In this document: positions 36,911 to 49,200 of the stretch, piece by piece
Position numbering within the stretch: position 1 is the stretch's first letter
Layout: each line of letters opens with the position of its first letter
Assembly: GCF_022201045.2 (NCBI RefSeq)
Contig: NC_068560.1
Span: 38,093,001-38,157,000, forward strand
DNA: 64,000 nucleotides
Source: Citrus sinensis
Lineage: Eukaryota > Streptophyta > Magnoliopsida > Sapindales > Rutaceae
Direction: 5' to 3'
Position numbers and translations under genes: made by a program
Notes under the pieces: model-generated
Seen by the model: only the letters and a program-made list of their open reading frames with translations
Told to the model about the DNA's origin: nothing
Databases searched by the model: none

Positions 36911-37240
36911 TCAACTTTCCTCGCCAAAAAGATGGCGGAGACGAGAAGCGAAAAGGCCAGTGGGTTCAAGAGAGGCTTCGTGGAGGAGGCTATGCTTGAT
37001 GTTGTTCATGCGATTAGTTAAGGATTCTTGCTCTTCTTTAAGAGCTGACGTGTCCTCTTGGAGGTCGTGGATGCGGTACTTTTGGCCCAATGATCTGACG
37101 CTCAACAACAGTATCCCGGTCATAGCGAATAATTGAATGAAGCTGTGTTTGTGTTTCTTGGCATTTGCTATAAACCCTAATGACCTTTTCGGGTTTTGGG
37201 CGGTGCTGCCGGCTGAGCTCGGTGTTGATGATGACGCCAT
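36911..37240 (-). CDS. Small single-pass membrane protein with coiled coil
   Basis: Intronless frame of 109 residues. The ATG at 37240 is chosen because it starts an MASSSTPSSAG-type N terminus, while the upstream in-frame ATGs precede a non-conserved-looking stretch. Residues 1-33 are Ser-rich then basic (NAKKHKHS). Residues 34-50 form one hydrophobic segment (IQLFAMTGILLLSV). Residues 55-85 are rich in Glu, Lys and Leu with a heptad-like pattern (coiled coil). The C terminus ends GLFASRLRHLFGEES. I do not recognise the family or its role. The local GC content is higher than in the flanks and the layout is like many small plant organelle or ER membrane proteins, but the location cannot be told from sequence. 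Confidence 0.8.
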   Translation of the reverse strand: MASSSTPSSAGSTAQNPKRSLGFIANAKKHKHSFIQLFAMTGILLLSVRSLGQKYRIHDLQEDTSALKEEQESLTNRMNNIKHSLLHEASLEPTGLFASRLRHLFGEES

Positions 37241-38332
37241 ATTTGCGAATTGTGAATCGTGAGTGAGGGAGAGCCACCACTCAAGCGATAAGTGCTTTTG
37301 GCACCCGGTTTGACGTGGCACTTTGTGCATTTGCGACGCGTTTTTAGATTTTGTACACGTGTTAGGATCAGTCCATAAAAAAAAGTCAGAAGTAATTACT
37401 TTCCATCAATTCCAGCGCATAAAACTTATGCGACTAATTGGCGTGTTTGGTCGGAGGATTAAAAGTAGGAATTGGATTTTTTAAAAAAAAATCATCTTTA
37501 TCGCATGTTTAGTTCTGTTAAGGATATTGAGATTTAGTTATCTTGAGTCCACAAACTAATCTTAATTTTATAAAGAAAATTATCCCAAGAGGAGTCATGG
37601 GATTAGTTAGCATTGGATTATATTAATAACTCAATTAAATATAATAATTTATAAATATTAAAATTATAGTAATATGTGATAAATATAATAAAAAATATTA
37701 ATTTAAATAATAAATTATACTAAAAATCATTATTAATTTCACATTAAATTAAAATTCTATTTTAATTTATTTAATTATTAAATTTTTTATAATTCCAAAT
37801 TTACATTATAAATTAATTATTAAACAAGTATTCAAAAAGATAAATTTTTATAAAATAATAGATTATTGAATAAAAATAATATAAATATCATATACATATT
37901 TAACAAAATAAAAATTATTTAAATTATGATTTATATTTCATTACTGTCATTGAGGTTGATTTGTATAATTAATAATACAAAATTTTAGTTTATAATAATA
38001 TTATAATATAAAACACGATTATTTATACTCTAATTCAATATTGCACCAAACACAACATAATATTATATATAATTCAATATTATTCAATCCAATCTAATTT
38101 AATTCAATTCAATCCAATCCGGTATACCAAATGAGCCCTAAAAGTAATGAAGTAGCAACGTGTAAATGATTAATTGTTACATTACATGCATACAAAATTT
38201 ACAAACTAAATAGCAACAGGTAAAAAAAAAAAGGGGAGTTTACAAACTAACTAAAAAATGCTTGTTTGCTCCACACCACTGCATTCTATGAATCAACCGC
38301 ATAAAATTTCAATGCGTCACACGTTCTCCATA
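37241..38332. other. Intergenic region with MITE-like block
   Basis: Apart from the short promoter region of the 36911-37240 gene, nearly all of this interval is the AT-rich block at 37440-38138. The 38140-38332 part should be the CTU1 3' UTR. Confidence 0.5.
37440..38138. mobile_element. MITE-like element with GTTTGGT ends
   Basis: Begins ggcgtgtttggtcggaggatt and ends aatccggtataccaaatgagccc, giving imperfect inverted termini that share GGC...TTTGGT and a GGATT block. The inside is strongly AT-rich with no coding frame. taa lies at both sides, which would fit a PIF/Harbinger three-base target site, but the terminal bases do not align cleanly. Confidence 0.5.
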
Positions 38333-41074
38333 TCAAAAATCCAGAGTGCCACATTGTTTGCTCTCAATGTTCTTCGTTCCCTTATTTTGTTTCATATCCT
38401 TTGTCCTTTCATTGTTCTGGCCTCGACTCCGCACAATTCCCATCTTAGGTAAGCCTCGATTCAGTCCTTCCAGCAAAACACAAGCTTTACACCATTTCTG
38501 TGGAATAAGAATCAATAGGAAGGTAAGGAACATACGCATTATTACAATGACAATTTCAAAGCTGGAAATGGGTGCTTTCGGTTTGCTATTGAGTATAGCA
38601 AGTCTCACCTGGCTAGAAATGTATCCACAGCGTTCACAGGTGCCCTGCTCTGGCATTTTTGTTGAGGTGGAAATTCTGAAGTTCTCACCTGACTTGATGA
38701 TATCAAGTATGGCCCTAGGTCTGCATTAACAATCCATAAAGTGGTAGAGAAATTTTACATATCGTACATGACGGTTCAGCAGGGAAATGAGTGAGAAAAG
38801 AAAAAGCATCATTCTGTCTCAAAGAAGTCACCTTAATCTCTCCAAATCTTTAATGAACTCACGAGCAAAACCACGATAAGCATTTGGAGAATAAATGCCT
38901 GCAATTGCAATAACAGCACTGTGAATTTTATTTGCAGACACCAGAACTAAATTAGTTACCTAGAAAAGAAAAGCCCATCTATCGTGTAAGTGTGATGATA
39001 GATGCTTTAAGCATCACCAAAATATATCAAGGAAACAAGCAGACACCAACATTTGAAGAAAAATGTAACTGGAGCAAAGAGCAAAAAAGATAACCTATAG
39101 CAAATGAAAATCACTGACAAAGGGATTGGACGAGAATGAGAAACGAACACTTACATTCAGTCGAGAAGTAGTCCAGCCTCTTGAAGTATGCATACGTAAA
39201 CATCTATTAAGGTCTCACAACTAAATAATATGAATAATAATAATAATAATAATACATAGACAATTTAATACTTCCATGATAACAAATCATTAACAATTAC
39301 AAGGATATATTACAATCTCCTTCTCATAAGTGTACTTAAAAGGTTTGCATCTTGGAATCGGTCCATCTTCACCAGTTGTTATCAATGTACATCTACTCAA
39401 TCTACACGGTACAGCATGAATTTAGCTTCCTGAAAAAAGTGTGAGATAAAACTGAAAGAAAAACCTTACTCAACAATTCATTACCTAGCAATATCACCTC
39501 GCAATATGTTCAATAGAACAGTTTCTGCAATATCATCTGCATTATGTCCCGTTGCAATCTTGTCTACTTTCAACAATGAAGCACCTCGATCAAGGGCCTA
39601 AAAGAAACTCAACAGCTCAATCTATCTTATCCCATAGATTACAGAAAGGCTTTAGAAGTTGCAAAACAGCCGCACCTTAGTATATTTCTAAGAAAAATTC
39701 TCATACACACATAGAAAGGGAAACATATGAATGCACAACAAAACCTCTGAGGCTCTGCTACAAAAAATTATGCATTTTTTACCTAAAGACTGACTACATT
39801 GAGTGACTGGATTTGGATTGCCCAAGAATCCACAGTTCATATGAGCAGTGCTGCTGTTGGACCTTTTTTCTACAATTGTCTCATCAGCCAAAGTGCTTTA
39901 GCAACAAAATTAATGGGTATAAAGCAGGCATATGCTAGATTTCTAGAAAGACGACAGATCGAATGATAATAATTTCCTTTTTAAAAAGAACGAAATGTAA
40001 TCTTCAGAATCAATATGCAATAATGAAGATGTAGGTAACTACATATTTTTCAGCTCCAAAAACTTGTTGGAAACAGAAAGGAATCTGCGGATGATACAAG
40101 AATAAGCATTAATTTACATGATTATAAGGAATATTAATCCTCCTATACCCTCCTATACCTGGCGACGAAAAACACCACAAAAGGTGCAATTATTCTTTAA
40201 ACCGATCACCTTCACTATCTCATCCATTGTCCATCCATATAAATCCTTGTATGAAACAATCTTCAGTGGCAGACCATACTGCAGAGGGGAAAGAATGTAG
40301 GAATAAACAAACACAAGGATGAAAAAACGAATACAAATGTAATAGCGGTTGACTAAAATAATCTGTTAAATTTTGCATTTCCGTCCATATACAATTTACT
40401 CTTTAACAAGTAAGAAATTGAATTTTACAACAATAAGAACAAGTAGAAATCAGTTTAGTCAAATTAAAAGAAAAAAGAAAATTTAAGTTAAAAAGAGAGA
40501 GACAGGGAGAGGGAGGAAATTGCATACCTGAATTTCATTTCTTTTGACAGTTTGAAGTGAATCATCCCTGTATCCTGAAATGCCTTCATCAATTGATAGG
40601 AGGAAAAGATCAAGGCCATAGTTGTGACGCCGGTTCAGCTCTGACAACACAAAAGCAAGGACAGTGGAATCTGCAACAAACAAAACATGTACGAGCACCA
40701 ACGAAATTAAAATAGCTATAGCAAAAAACATACGAAAGTAAGATGACAACAGCATGAAAAAGCAATAACCTTTTCCACCAGAGGCGCCGATGGCAATACG
40801 CTCACCAGCCTTGAATAGCTGATTTCCCACAATGACTTGGTGGATCTCCTCCTCAAATACCTCATAGAAACACTCCCTACATATCTATTTTACATAATAG
40901 CAAACACGCCACGAGTAAAGCTGGTGTTATTAATTGACGCACAGAGAATTTAGGGGGAAAAAAAAGGGTTACCTGTTCTAGGGTTTTAGGTCGTTTGAGG
41001 GCAGCCTTTCTCTGGTTACAGGTGGAACAAAGGCGGCCACCGGCCTTCTTGGACTTCGACTCGGCGACCTCCAT
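38333..41074 (-). CDS. CTU1: Cytoplasmic tRNA 2-thiolation protein 1 (CTU1/NCS6/ROL5)
   Basis: ATP-dependent enzyme that, with CTU2/NCS2 and the URM1 sulfur carrier, puts the 2-thio group on wobble uridine 34 of tRNA Lys, Glu and Gln. Ten exons are read: 41074-40973, 40884-40770, 40670-40528, 40278-40159, 39597-39485, 39401-39314, 39203-39155, 38898-38832, 38720-38609 and 38497-38333. They give 357 residues, the family length. Visible motifs are the N-terminal zinc CxxC pairs (CSTC, CREC), the PP-loop [21 protein letters not shown], the [14 protein letters not shown] cysteine pair, [15 protein letters not shown], and the C-terminal [16 protein letters not shown] zinc motif. Arabidopsis knockouts alter root-hair wall phenotypes (ROL5). 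It lies in the same orientation as its neighbours with 4.7 kb to the SKS start, broken by the small membrane protein gene. Confidence 0.96.
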
Positions 41075-41457
41075 TGACCGTTAATGGCCCACTAAGTAAA
41101 CTATGAAGAGACAAGCTAACAGACTTACAAGAGATCAAGTTTGGGTTATGAGGGAAAAATTGAAGATTTGAGTTTGCTTTTGCAGTGCGGCAACAGCTTC
41201 TCGGAATGGAACTGTTATGAAAGCAGCGGTCCGACCGGCACCCTCACCCCTCCAAAGTCTCTAGACCTTCTCATTCCCTAAACTTCTTTTATTACCATAA
41301 TATCCTTAACTAAATTACAATTAAGGACAATCAATTGGACAAATAGACGAAACCTATTTTCTCTATTCAACTACCGTGTTTCACTCGAACATCGCGATTT
41401 TGTCAAATAATTACACAATATTTCGGTCGATAACTCAATACATAGTAATTGTATTTT

Positions 41458-41659
41458 GAGTAATGATACAACCACAAACTCTTGTACAAATTTATTTTGT
41501 ACAAATTGATGTGGCATAATAAGATTGGTTGAATTAAATATCACTTGATCCACATGATTTGTTTTTATTAATTTATATTTTCATTCAACCAATGAATTAA
41601 TGCCACGTTAGTTTGTACAAAATAAATTTATACAAGAGTTTGTGGCTGTATCATTACTC
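41458..41659. mobile_element. Palindromic MITE with 9-base target duplication
   Basis: The element starts gagtaatgataca and ends tgtatcattactc. About 60 terminal bases on each side pair with only a few mismatches, including a block with acaaactcttgtacaaattt. The direct repeat ttgtatttt flanks it at 41449-41457 and 41660-41668. A 9-base duplication with long inverted repeats fits a Mutator-like MITE. It is 202 bases long and has no coding frame. Confidence 0.88.
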
Positions 41660-41737
41660 TTGTATTTTACATGCCCAATAATATAAATTCACAAGATACT
41701 CTCAAACATAAAAGCCGCGACAAGAATCTTAAGAGTT

Positions 41738-41762
41738 GGGGGGGGCGGGGGGCGCGGGGGGG
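41738..41762 (+). other. G-rich tract with quadruplex potential
   Basis: Runs of 9, 6 and 7 Gs are separated by one to three bases (c and cgc). The tract can supply four G-triplets for a G-quadruplex on the plus strand, and stands out in otherwise AT-rich DNA. No gene boundary is near. Confidence 0.7.
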
Positions 41763-43210
41763 CGCAAAAAGAAAACAGAGATTGCATTGGGAAGTTTTCA
41801 AGATCTGCAAATGCCTCCTTGCCCTTACGTCACTGAGTAATTCCCTTGGGGTTTCTCACTGTAAAACATCGGAATTTTGTCAACTTATTCACAGACAATT
41901 TTAAATTATTTATAGGGTATCATGCGGTCCCGAATTCACGATCTATCTAAATGCTTTTTAGTAACAGTATAAAAATAACACATTAATTCAATTAGATGCG
42001 TGAAGAGAGCGAAAAAGGCAAAATATTTGTTTTCTGAAGAGAGATTAATTGACTTCAATAGAGAAGTTTAGTAATGGCTATGAAATGAGTTATATGCAAA
42101 AGACAAATGATTTTTTTTAATTAAGGATATTATTGAGATTTCTGAAGATTTATACAGTTAAATACGATTTTGTAATTTAATAGAGAGTTTGTAAAGTAAA
42201 AATAGGTTTAATGAGTAATCTTATGAGTTTAAATAAGCGCACTCAACTTCATTTTCTAACTTACAAATCTATCCGCTAATTAATTACACTAAAAGAAAAA
42301 AAAATAATTCCAATTAAACAGATTAGCCTCAGTACACTCTTTAGTATTACATAAACCGATATGTTCCAATATAATGATGGACTGAATTCAATATTGTTAC
42401 CGCCTTTTTGTTATTGTGGTTAGAAATTTTATGCTACAACATTAAATAAAATATTGCGTAAACACTAAACACATACGACTCCAGGTTGAAAGTTGAGTTG
42501 GCACTATAAACATTCAATAATTTCTTTATTATTTTTATCAAATCATTAATATTTTTTTTATGCTTAAAAGCTGCAGGCAAATTAAACCTTTCTGAAAAAG
42601 ACAAACGATTATAGTATTATACTCCTATAGAAGATTTTTTTTGCTCCAATTTCTCTTGAGAACAATAACATATCGTTCTCATTCATAACATAGTTATTGT
42701 CATCTTTTAAGACCAACCTTGAGATCCCTTCCGAGCTCGATCACGGTTGTAAACAAACCCAAGGTTAATAAAGGGTTCCATTCCATCGAGGCCGTTGAGC
42801 TTGAGCTGTAAGCAATATTTGTCTGTCTACCTGAAATTGGGATCGAAGTTCACTGATTTCAAGGCTCTAGCTATGGCCAATGGAGGTGGTGTAACTAAGG
42901 AATATGCCCCCTAAAACCAATTTTGATCAAATCATAATGCTACAGTAGGAGAAACAGTAACCCCCCAACCAAAAAAAAAAAATTCGACTGAAATATTTTA
43001 AAAGTTATGAAATGTATGAAACTATTGATAATTTATACAAAATGTAACAGAAAATGTGTGTGGATACATACACGCAGCTTCGCACTGGAAACATTAAGAT
43101 CAACTTTTAACTCACCATGCCCAAACCTAACTTGTACAAGGTCTTTCTGTGAACCGGCAGAAGCACCGTCTATGACACATTGAAACTATTGCTTACATGC
43201 AGGTAAGAAG

Positions 43211-46200
43211 TTAGCAGTCACGCCCTGAGTCACCCTTAAGTCGTTGGTATATGTCACTCCGTAAAATCTCCGCATATTCCTGCAATATTAAACCCCCCAA
43301 AAAGAGAGAAATCTTAAGATCTGAACAATATAATAATCATCAAGCTTCAAAAGTAGAACATAATTGCTGTTAGGGAGCATCACAAACCACAGTGGCATGG
43401 TACTTACCTCTGCAAGATCCTCATCACTGCATAACTCACTTACAAGATCTTCGCGGCCGCTTCCATTGCAATGAAGCTGGCCAGCATTTTGGACAACGGC
43501 TCGGAAGACCTCTCCAGGTGGATCCAAGTGCTCAATCCTCTGAACCACTTGTTGGATTCCTATCTGGAAGACAATTAAATAAATCAGGAAATAGTTACTA
43601 ACACTGATTGATAAAGCAAAGTCCTTATCAACACATATGGTAATAAGGCAATAAAAGTAATCAGTAATACAGTTTCCTTCCAGCATCTATATGCATATGC
43701 CCAAGAAATTTCTCGTATGTTACAGGATATAAAACAATAGAGTTTCATCAACACTCGTATAACTACACCCGGGTATCGCAAATTGAATAACACAAGAACG
43801 GTTAAACACAAAGGAAACAGCCTTTTGAGTTAGTAGCCCGAATCGATTTTAGCAGAGTCAAAAATCAAAACCATCCTGTAAAACATGAGATTTTAACACT
43901 TAATTCAGTTTACTAACTTCCCAGGTTCTTTACTATTTTGTCTTTTCAGAACGTGTACAAACCTGAATTGGATCATCAGGGTTGTCCACCCCACTTGACC
44001 TCCTCTCACTACACTGAGGTGTGCCAGAAAGGGGTTGAGGCGTAGATCCACGACCTAGAGCTTGAGAAACAACAGGCATCATCTGTTGGACCATTCTTGA
44101 CAAGTCAATACCACCAGCCCAACCACCCCCTAACCCTGAAAACATGTTTCCCACATCCTGGGTGTCAATCTGCTGAGCAATTTGATTCACAGTATTCAAG
44201 ACTTGCGGGCTCTGAGTGAGCTGCTGCAACATATTTCTCAATACATCCGGAGAACCAATCCCAGTTTGCTGTGAAAACCCTGACAATAGACCATTCAACT
44301 CAGTGCTACGTAGAACTTCAGATATAGCACTTGCAGTGTCAACTTGGCTGTCGATGTCTTGCCCTCCTGACTGTTTACTCTCTGTGACCCTCTCAACTAC
44401 AGGTAATTGACCAAAGGATAGCTCATTTGCATCTATCCCATTCCTTACGGAGCTGGAAGATGCAAGAGTTTGCAAGAGATGCTGGCCAACAGATGTAGAG
44501 TTCAAGTTTTGATCAAGAGGAGCATTGCTCATTCCACCATCACTACTCTTGACCGGGGTCTTTGGCTGCCTTGGCCGCCTCTGATCACATAAAAAACAAG
44601 GGAGTTGCAAGCAATCAGATAGCAGAAGACATCAAAGGAGAACACATCAGAGAAAATTGATTAATATACTGAAACAGAAGGGTTAGCACACAAAGTGCCA
44701 TAGAGAAAGACTTTGGAGAAAAAATAATTACTAAAATGGAGTGCTTAACAGTATCAATGTAATACTTGGGTAAGTAAACAAAGAGCCATCTGACAATCAT
44801 GAAGATCTAGCCTGCGAAAAATTCCATGCACATATTTGAGTAGGAATCTTTTTTTTTCCCTTCTTTTTTTTTCTTTTTAAGGATCTTGTCAGAAGACTTG
44901 GATCTAACAGCAACTTCAAAGTACCACAATATGAAGGATATTTCGAATATTTTTTAAAACGAACAAAATTATCATACCTTCCGTTCTAAACCCCCCAGCC
45001 CCAATCCAAGTGGAGCAGCTTTGGAACCCTCCTGCAGATCTTGCTTCTCAATAGATCCAAGAGCATTTCCTGAATTGTCTTCTGACTCTCCACTTGATGA
45101 ACTCTGAGCACCTCCACTAGAAGATGATGGTGCATCTTTAGAACTCAAGACGCTCCCCATACCTTCATTAGTCCTTACATGATCTCCTTCAGGTAGTGCC
45201 TGCTACATTATCAGCAGTGGTCAAAGGAAATCACAAAATTATTCCAATTTGCATCATCCAAGGTTTTTATACAAAGCAAACCTTCTGACTTTCACTTTCC
45301 GGTGTGTTCCCGGATAAAGAGACCCTAAGTTCACCAACTCTGTTAACTGGTGTGCTACTGGGCTGTTCATTGCCAGCATAACTTCCTACCATAGATCCAT
45401 CAGATAAATTCTGCCCCGCTGACATCACTTCAGCTACATACAGAAAGAGCAGTATTTGTCAACCGTGCAGTCATTAGTACATGAATTAGTATCAAAGGTA
45501 CCTACCTGATGGAACCTGGTTTTCTCCTTGCATGTTACCAACAAAGTTCCTGATTTGTGAATTCACTTGATCAACAACAGAGGATAGCAAACCTGAGTTG
45601 GCAGATAGCTGAGGTACGGATAAGCCTGGACCAGGTTGGGCTACAGTGGAAATTGCAGCAGCAGTAGGACGTGATGGTACAGCTGCTGCAATGATATTTC
45701 TCACAGGTAGGACCCTCACTGAACCAGAACCAGCCAACTCTGTAGAACCAGTAGCATTCCTGCGTTCTCCCTGCACTCCATCCCCATTACTTGCCCTGGT
45801 ACCAATTGTTGAAAGAACAGGTGCCAGTGCAGTGCCTAATAACACGTACACCATCAGATCCATAAAAGTATAAGCAGCACGTTATGCATAAAATTTACCT
45901 ACCAGCATGTATATGAATATTTATGTTCCTTGGGGCATGTCCAACACCAACTGGGCCAATATTCATGGGATTTGATGAAGGAACTGAACCGCCAAACAAA
46001 GAGCTGGTTTGGATAGGAAATGGCTGTAAATAAAGGAAAGCCATGAATAAATAGGTACATTATAACCAGCTTTTTTTAATCATTTCAAATCCTAAGATTG
46101 TAGCTAGTAAATCGTAAAAGAGCTCAGCATTTAAATTGTCAGAGAGATACAGTGACAGAAACACACAATTGAAGCAACATAATCCAAGGAATAAACTATC

Positions 46201-49200
46201 TCCTATGCAATTCCAAAACCATCATATTCACTGCAGTCAGCAAATTTCACTACTACTCACACTCTCATTTTCTCTCTTTAAGCTCTATACTCTTTAGCAA
46301 AGGTTTTCATTACCTTTTTCCAGCCAAATACAGCACTCTGTATCCCCTCCCTGTCTACATGAAAGGAGTATAATTTTATACTGCAGTAAGCGTATTATGT
46401 ACTGTTCCTCCACAATGCATAATTATTAAAATCTGTCAGCTGGTAACAGATTTTGCCAGTACGTACAACATATTTACTGTCCTAGGAACAGCTAACTTAA
46501 CACATTACTGTTACAAACCACCAACATCATGTTTATCCAACCATTCACCACGGCACAGGAAGACCCACTTATACCCTCAAATCTTATTCTACATGTGTGA
46601 TATATACCAAAACATATGATACATAATTATTGACTAACCTGAACCATTATTGGATTAGGTCCTGATGGAGATATATAAACAGCAGGCCCAGCATTGACAG
46701 AAAATTCCACCTGCAAGTTGCAGTGGAAAAAAAAAGGTGAATATGTACTCAAAAATGTGAACATGTAATCACAAAAAGAGCCAATATGCAGAGGATAGAC
46801 TAGAACATACAGGAGACTGCCCCATACGGAGTGTCAAAATTACACGACCAAGCTCTAACAGAAGAGAACCCAAGTGTTGCATTGCAAATCCTATTTGCAC
46901 AGATTCTGCCTGAATTTGACCCCTGATATTAGGATCTGAAGAAGCACCCTCTTGCTCCAAACGTCCTGCGATATGCTACATTATAAATAACACTTAATCA
47001 GATTACTAGAGTTATCCCTCCAAGAAAATAATAATAATAATGATGATGATAACTAAAGAAAGAAGCAAAGTTGGTCCATTTTCAGCAACTTTATCTCAAA
47101 AACTTTTCTTTCATAAGATATGAGTGATTATAAAATATTGCTTTGATATTGGTAAAGTGCATGCTTTAGCTTCAATAAGTGATTAAATCTTGATTCCAAA
47201 TACTACAAATATGCACTGACAACTATGTGCGATGCATTTCAGAAAAAATGAAAAAAGAAAAAAAAATTGTGGTGATTAGCGAAATAACTTTCTATAATTT
47301 AAAATGTGCAATTACAATGAACAAAATCAGCAAAAGATTCATAAGTTCATCTGATCAACCAGCAAAAGTAGAAAGAAAAGTCAAACCCAATAACATTAAG
47401 GAAATAACTGATCAATACAACAGTATAGAAAACAGACTCTATAAACACAGATGTAACAAAGGGATTGAAAATGCAAACTCAGCTCTGACTAGCTTTACAG
47501 AAAGATATATGCTTTCCGTTCCAAGATAAATTTTAATGAAAATAATCCACTAATATATGCTAATGGAAACCAGGCACAAACACATCTCAGTTTCAAACAA
47601 AGATAAGGATCCACCAATGCAAAGACAAAAAGTGAAAAGAAGTGTTCCAAGAATAGTATTTACAGAGAGTGCAGCCACAGTGTGACCACTGAGAAGCCTT
47701 TGTGCACGTTGCAGGACAATGTTCAAAGCTTCAGGAGTTGGCAAACCCCGTTCGTTGGATGGTAATTCAGGTCGTGGTACTTCTTCATTACTAGTTGATG
47801 ATGTATTTGGCTGATACCCTATACATCACAGAAACAGTTAGTTGGAAGTTATATCAAGCACAGAAGCACAAGACAATGCTTTAGCACAATCACCATTTTG
47901 GGACAGTGTCTGCTCCATGTGGTTCATAAACTCTGAAATTGTATTTAAAGAATCAGGAATTGGCTGAAACCAATAAAGAAATGATATTAGTAAATAATAA
48001 AGGCATATAACAAGTAAACATGCACAAATAGATATTTCCATACCACATTAAGTGAAGGAAATGGCACAGCTCCTGCTGTCTGAGGAATTTGCACAACAGG
48101 AGGTGACGATAATTGACCAGGATATGGCTGTCCGGACTGTGCTTGATTTCCCACTTGGCTTTGATTCCCAACATGCCCACCACTGCCAGCTGTCTCATTT
48201 CCTTGTTGAGGCTGAGCATGAATATTTGACTGCAAATAATAACACGATCATTTGAATACACTAAACACATACACAGGTATTTCCGATTGCAGCAAAGAAC
48301 TACACAAATCAGGAAAATGATTTAAATGGCTACTTACACGGATGACAGACACCATAATGAATAGGTTCAACATGATAGCCACAAATGGAGCTACACAGCC
48401 AAATTTGTCTATAAAACTGTGAAAATATGTTCATGTGAATGAATGCATTGCTCAAAACATTCGATTGGATAAAAGAATGTGACAACCACAAATGGAGCTA
48501 CACAGTCAAATTTGTATGTAAACAGTGAAAATATGTTCATGCGAACGAATGCATTGCTCAAAATATTTGATTGGATAAAAGAATAGCATAATTAAGGAAA
48601 AATGTCTCCGGCTGCCACTTCCATTTAAAAAAATAAAAGAAAACCCATCCCATGAGCGAGAAAGTAAATTATTTAGAAGGGAAGGTTGAAAGATGCTCCA
48701 TCACGCTAGCACAAAGACATAAAAAAAATTAAAAATGCAAACTTACCAAAGTTGAAAACTGTATGCCACTATTACTGCCAGTAGCTGGGGTCTGACCACC
48801 AATTCCAAGGGAATTGATAAGTGCCCCAATAACCTACAAGTCAACCAATAAGGGGTTAACAACTTGTGGAAACAACAAAATACAAATCCTTCCATCCTTC
48901 CTTCTCTTCCTGCAACAGCAGTTAAAAAACCTGATACAAAAATATATTAAAGCCCACCAAGTTAAGAAAAAAGTAATATTTTCAGACGCACCCGAGTGAG
49001 GTCTGGAGCAATGCCTTCACCTTGATCCCCAACATTGAAGGTCCCAAGAAGTACACTGTGAGAAACTTGCCCCATACGACCACGAGGGGCATTAGCATTG
49101 GCTTCGCTACCTGCCAAATTAGGACAGAAACCATGACTAACCGACTTAGAAATGATCAACATTGCTGTAAGAAAATGCTTGGAATTACGAACTGCCGGAG

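Larger units (their letters stand above)
41075..43210. other. Intergenic region CTU1-BAG6-like
   Basis: Holds the CTU1 promoter (41075 to about 41300), a MITE (41458-41659) and a G-rich tract (41738-41762). About 42720-42900 has a less AT-rich segment with short open frames on both strands, such as AYSSSSTASMEWNPLLTLG on the minus strand, which could be a scrap of a gene that I do not recognise. Up to 43210 the rest should be BAG6-like 3' UTR. Confidence 0.45.
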
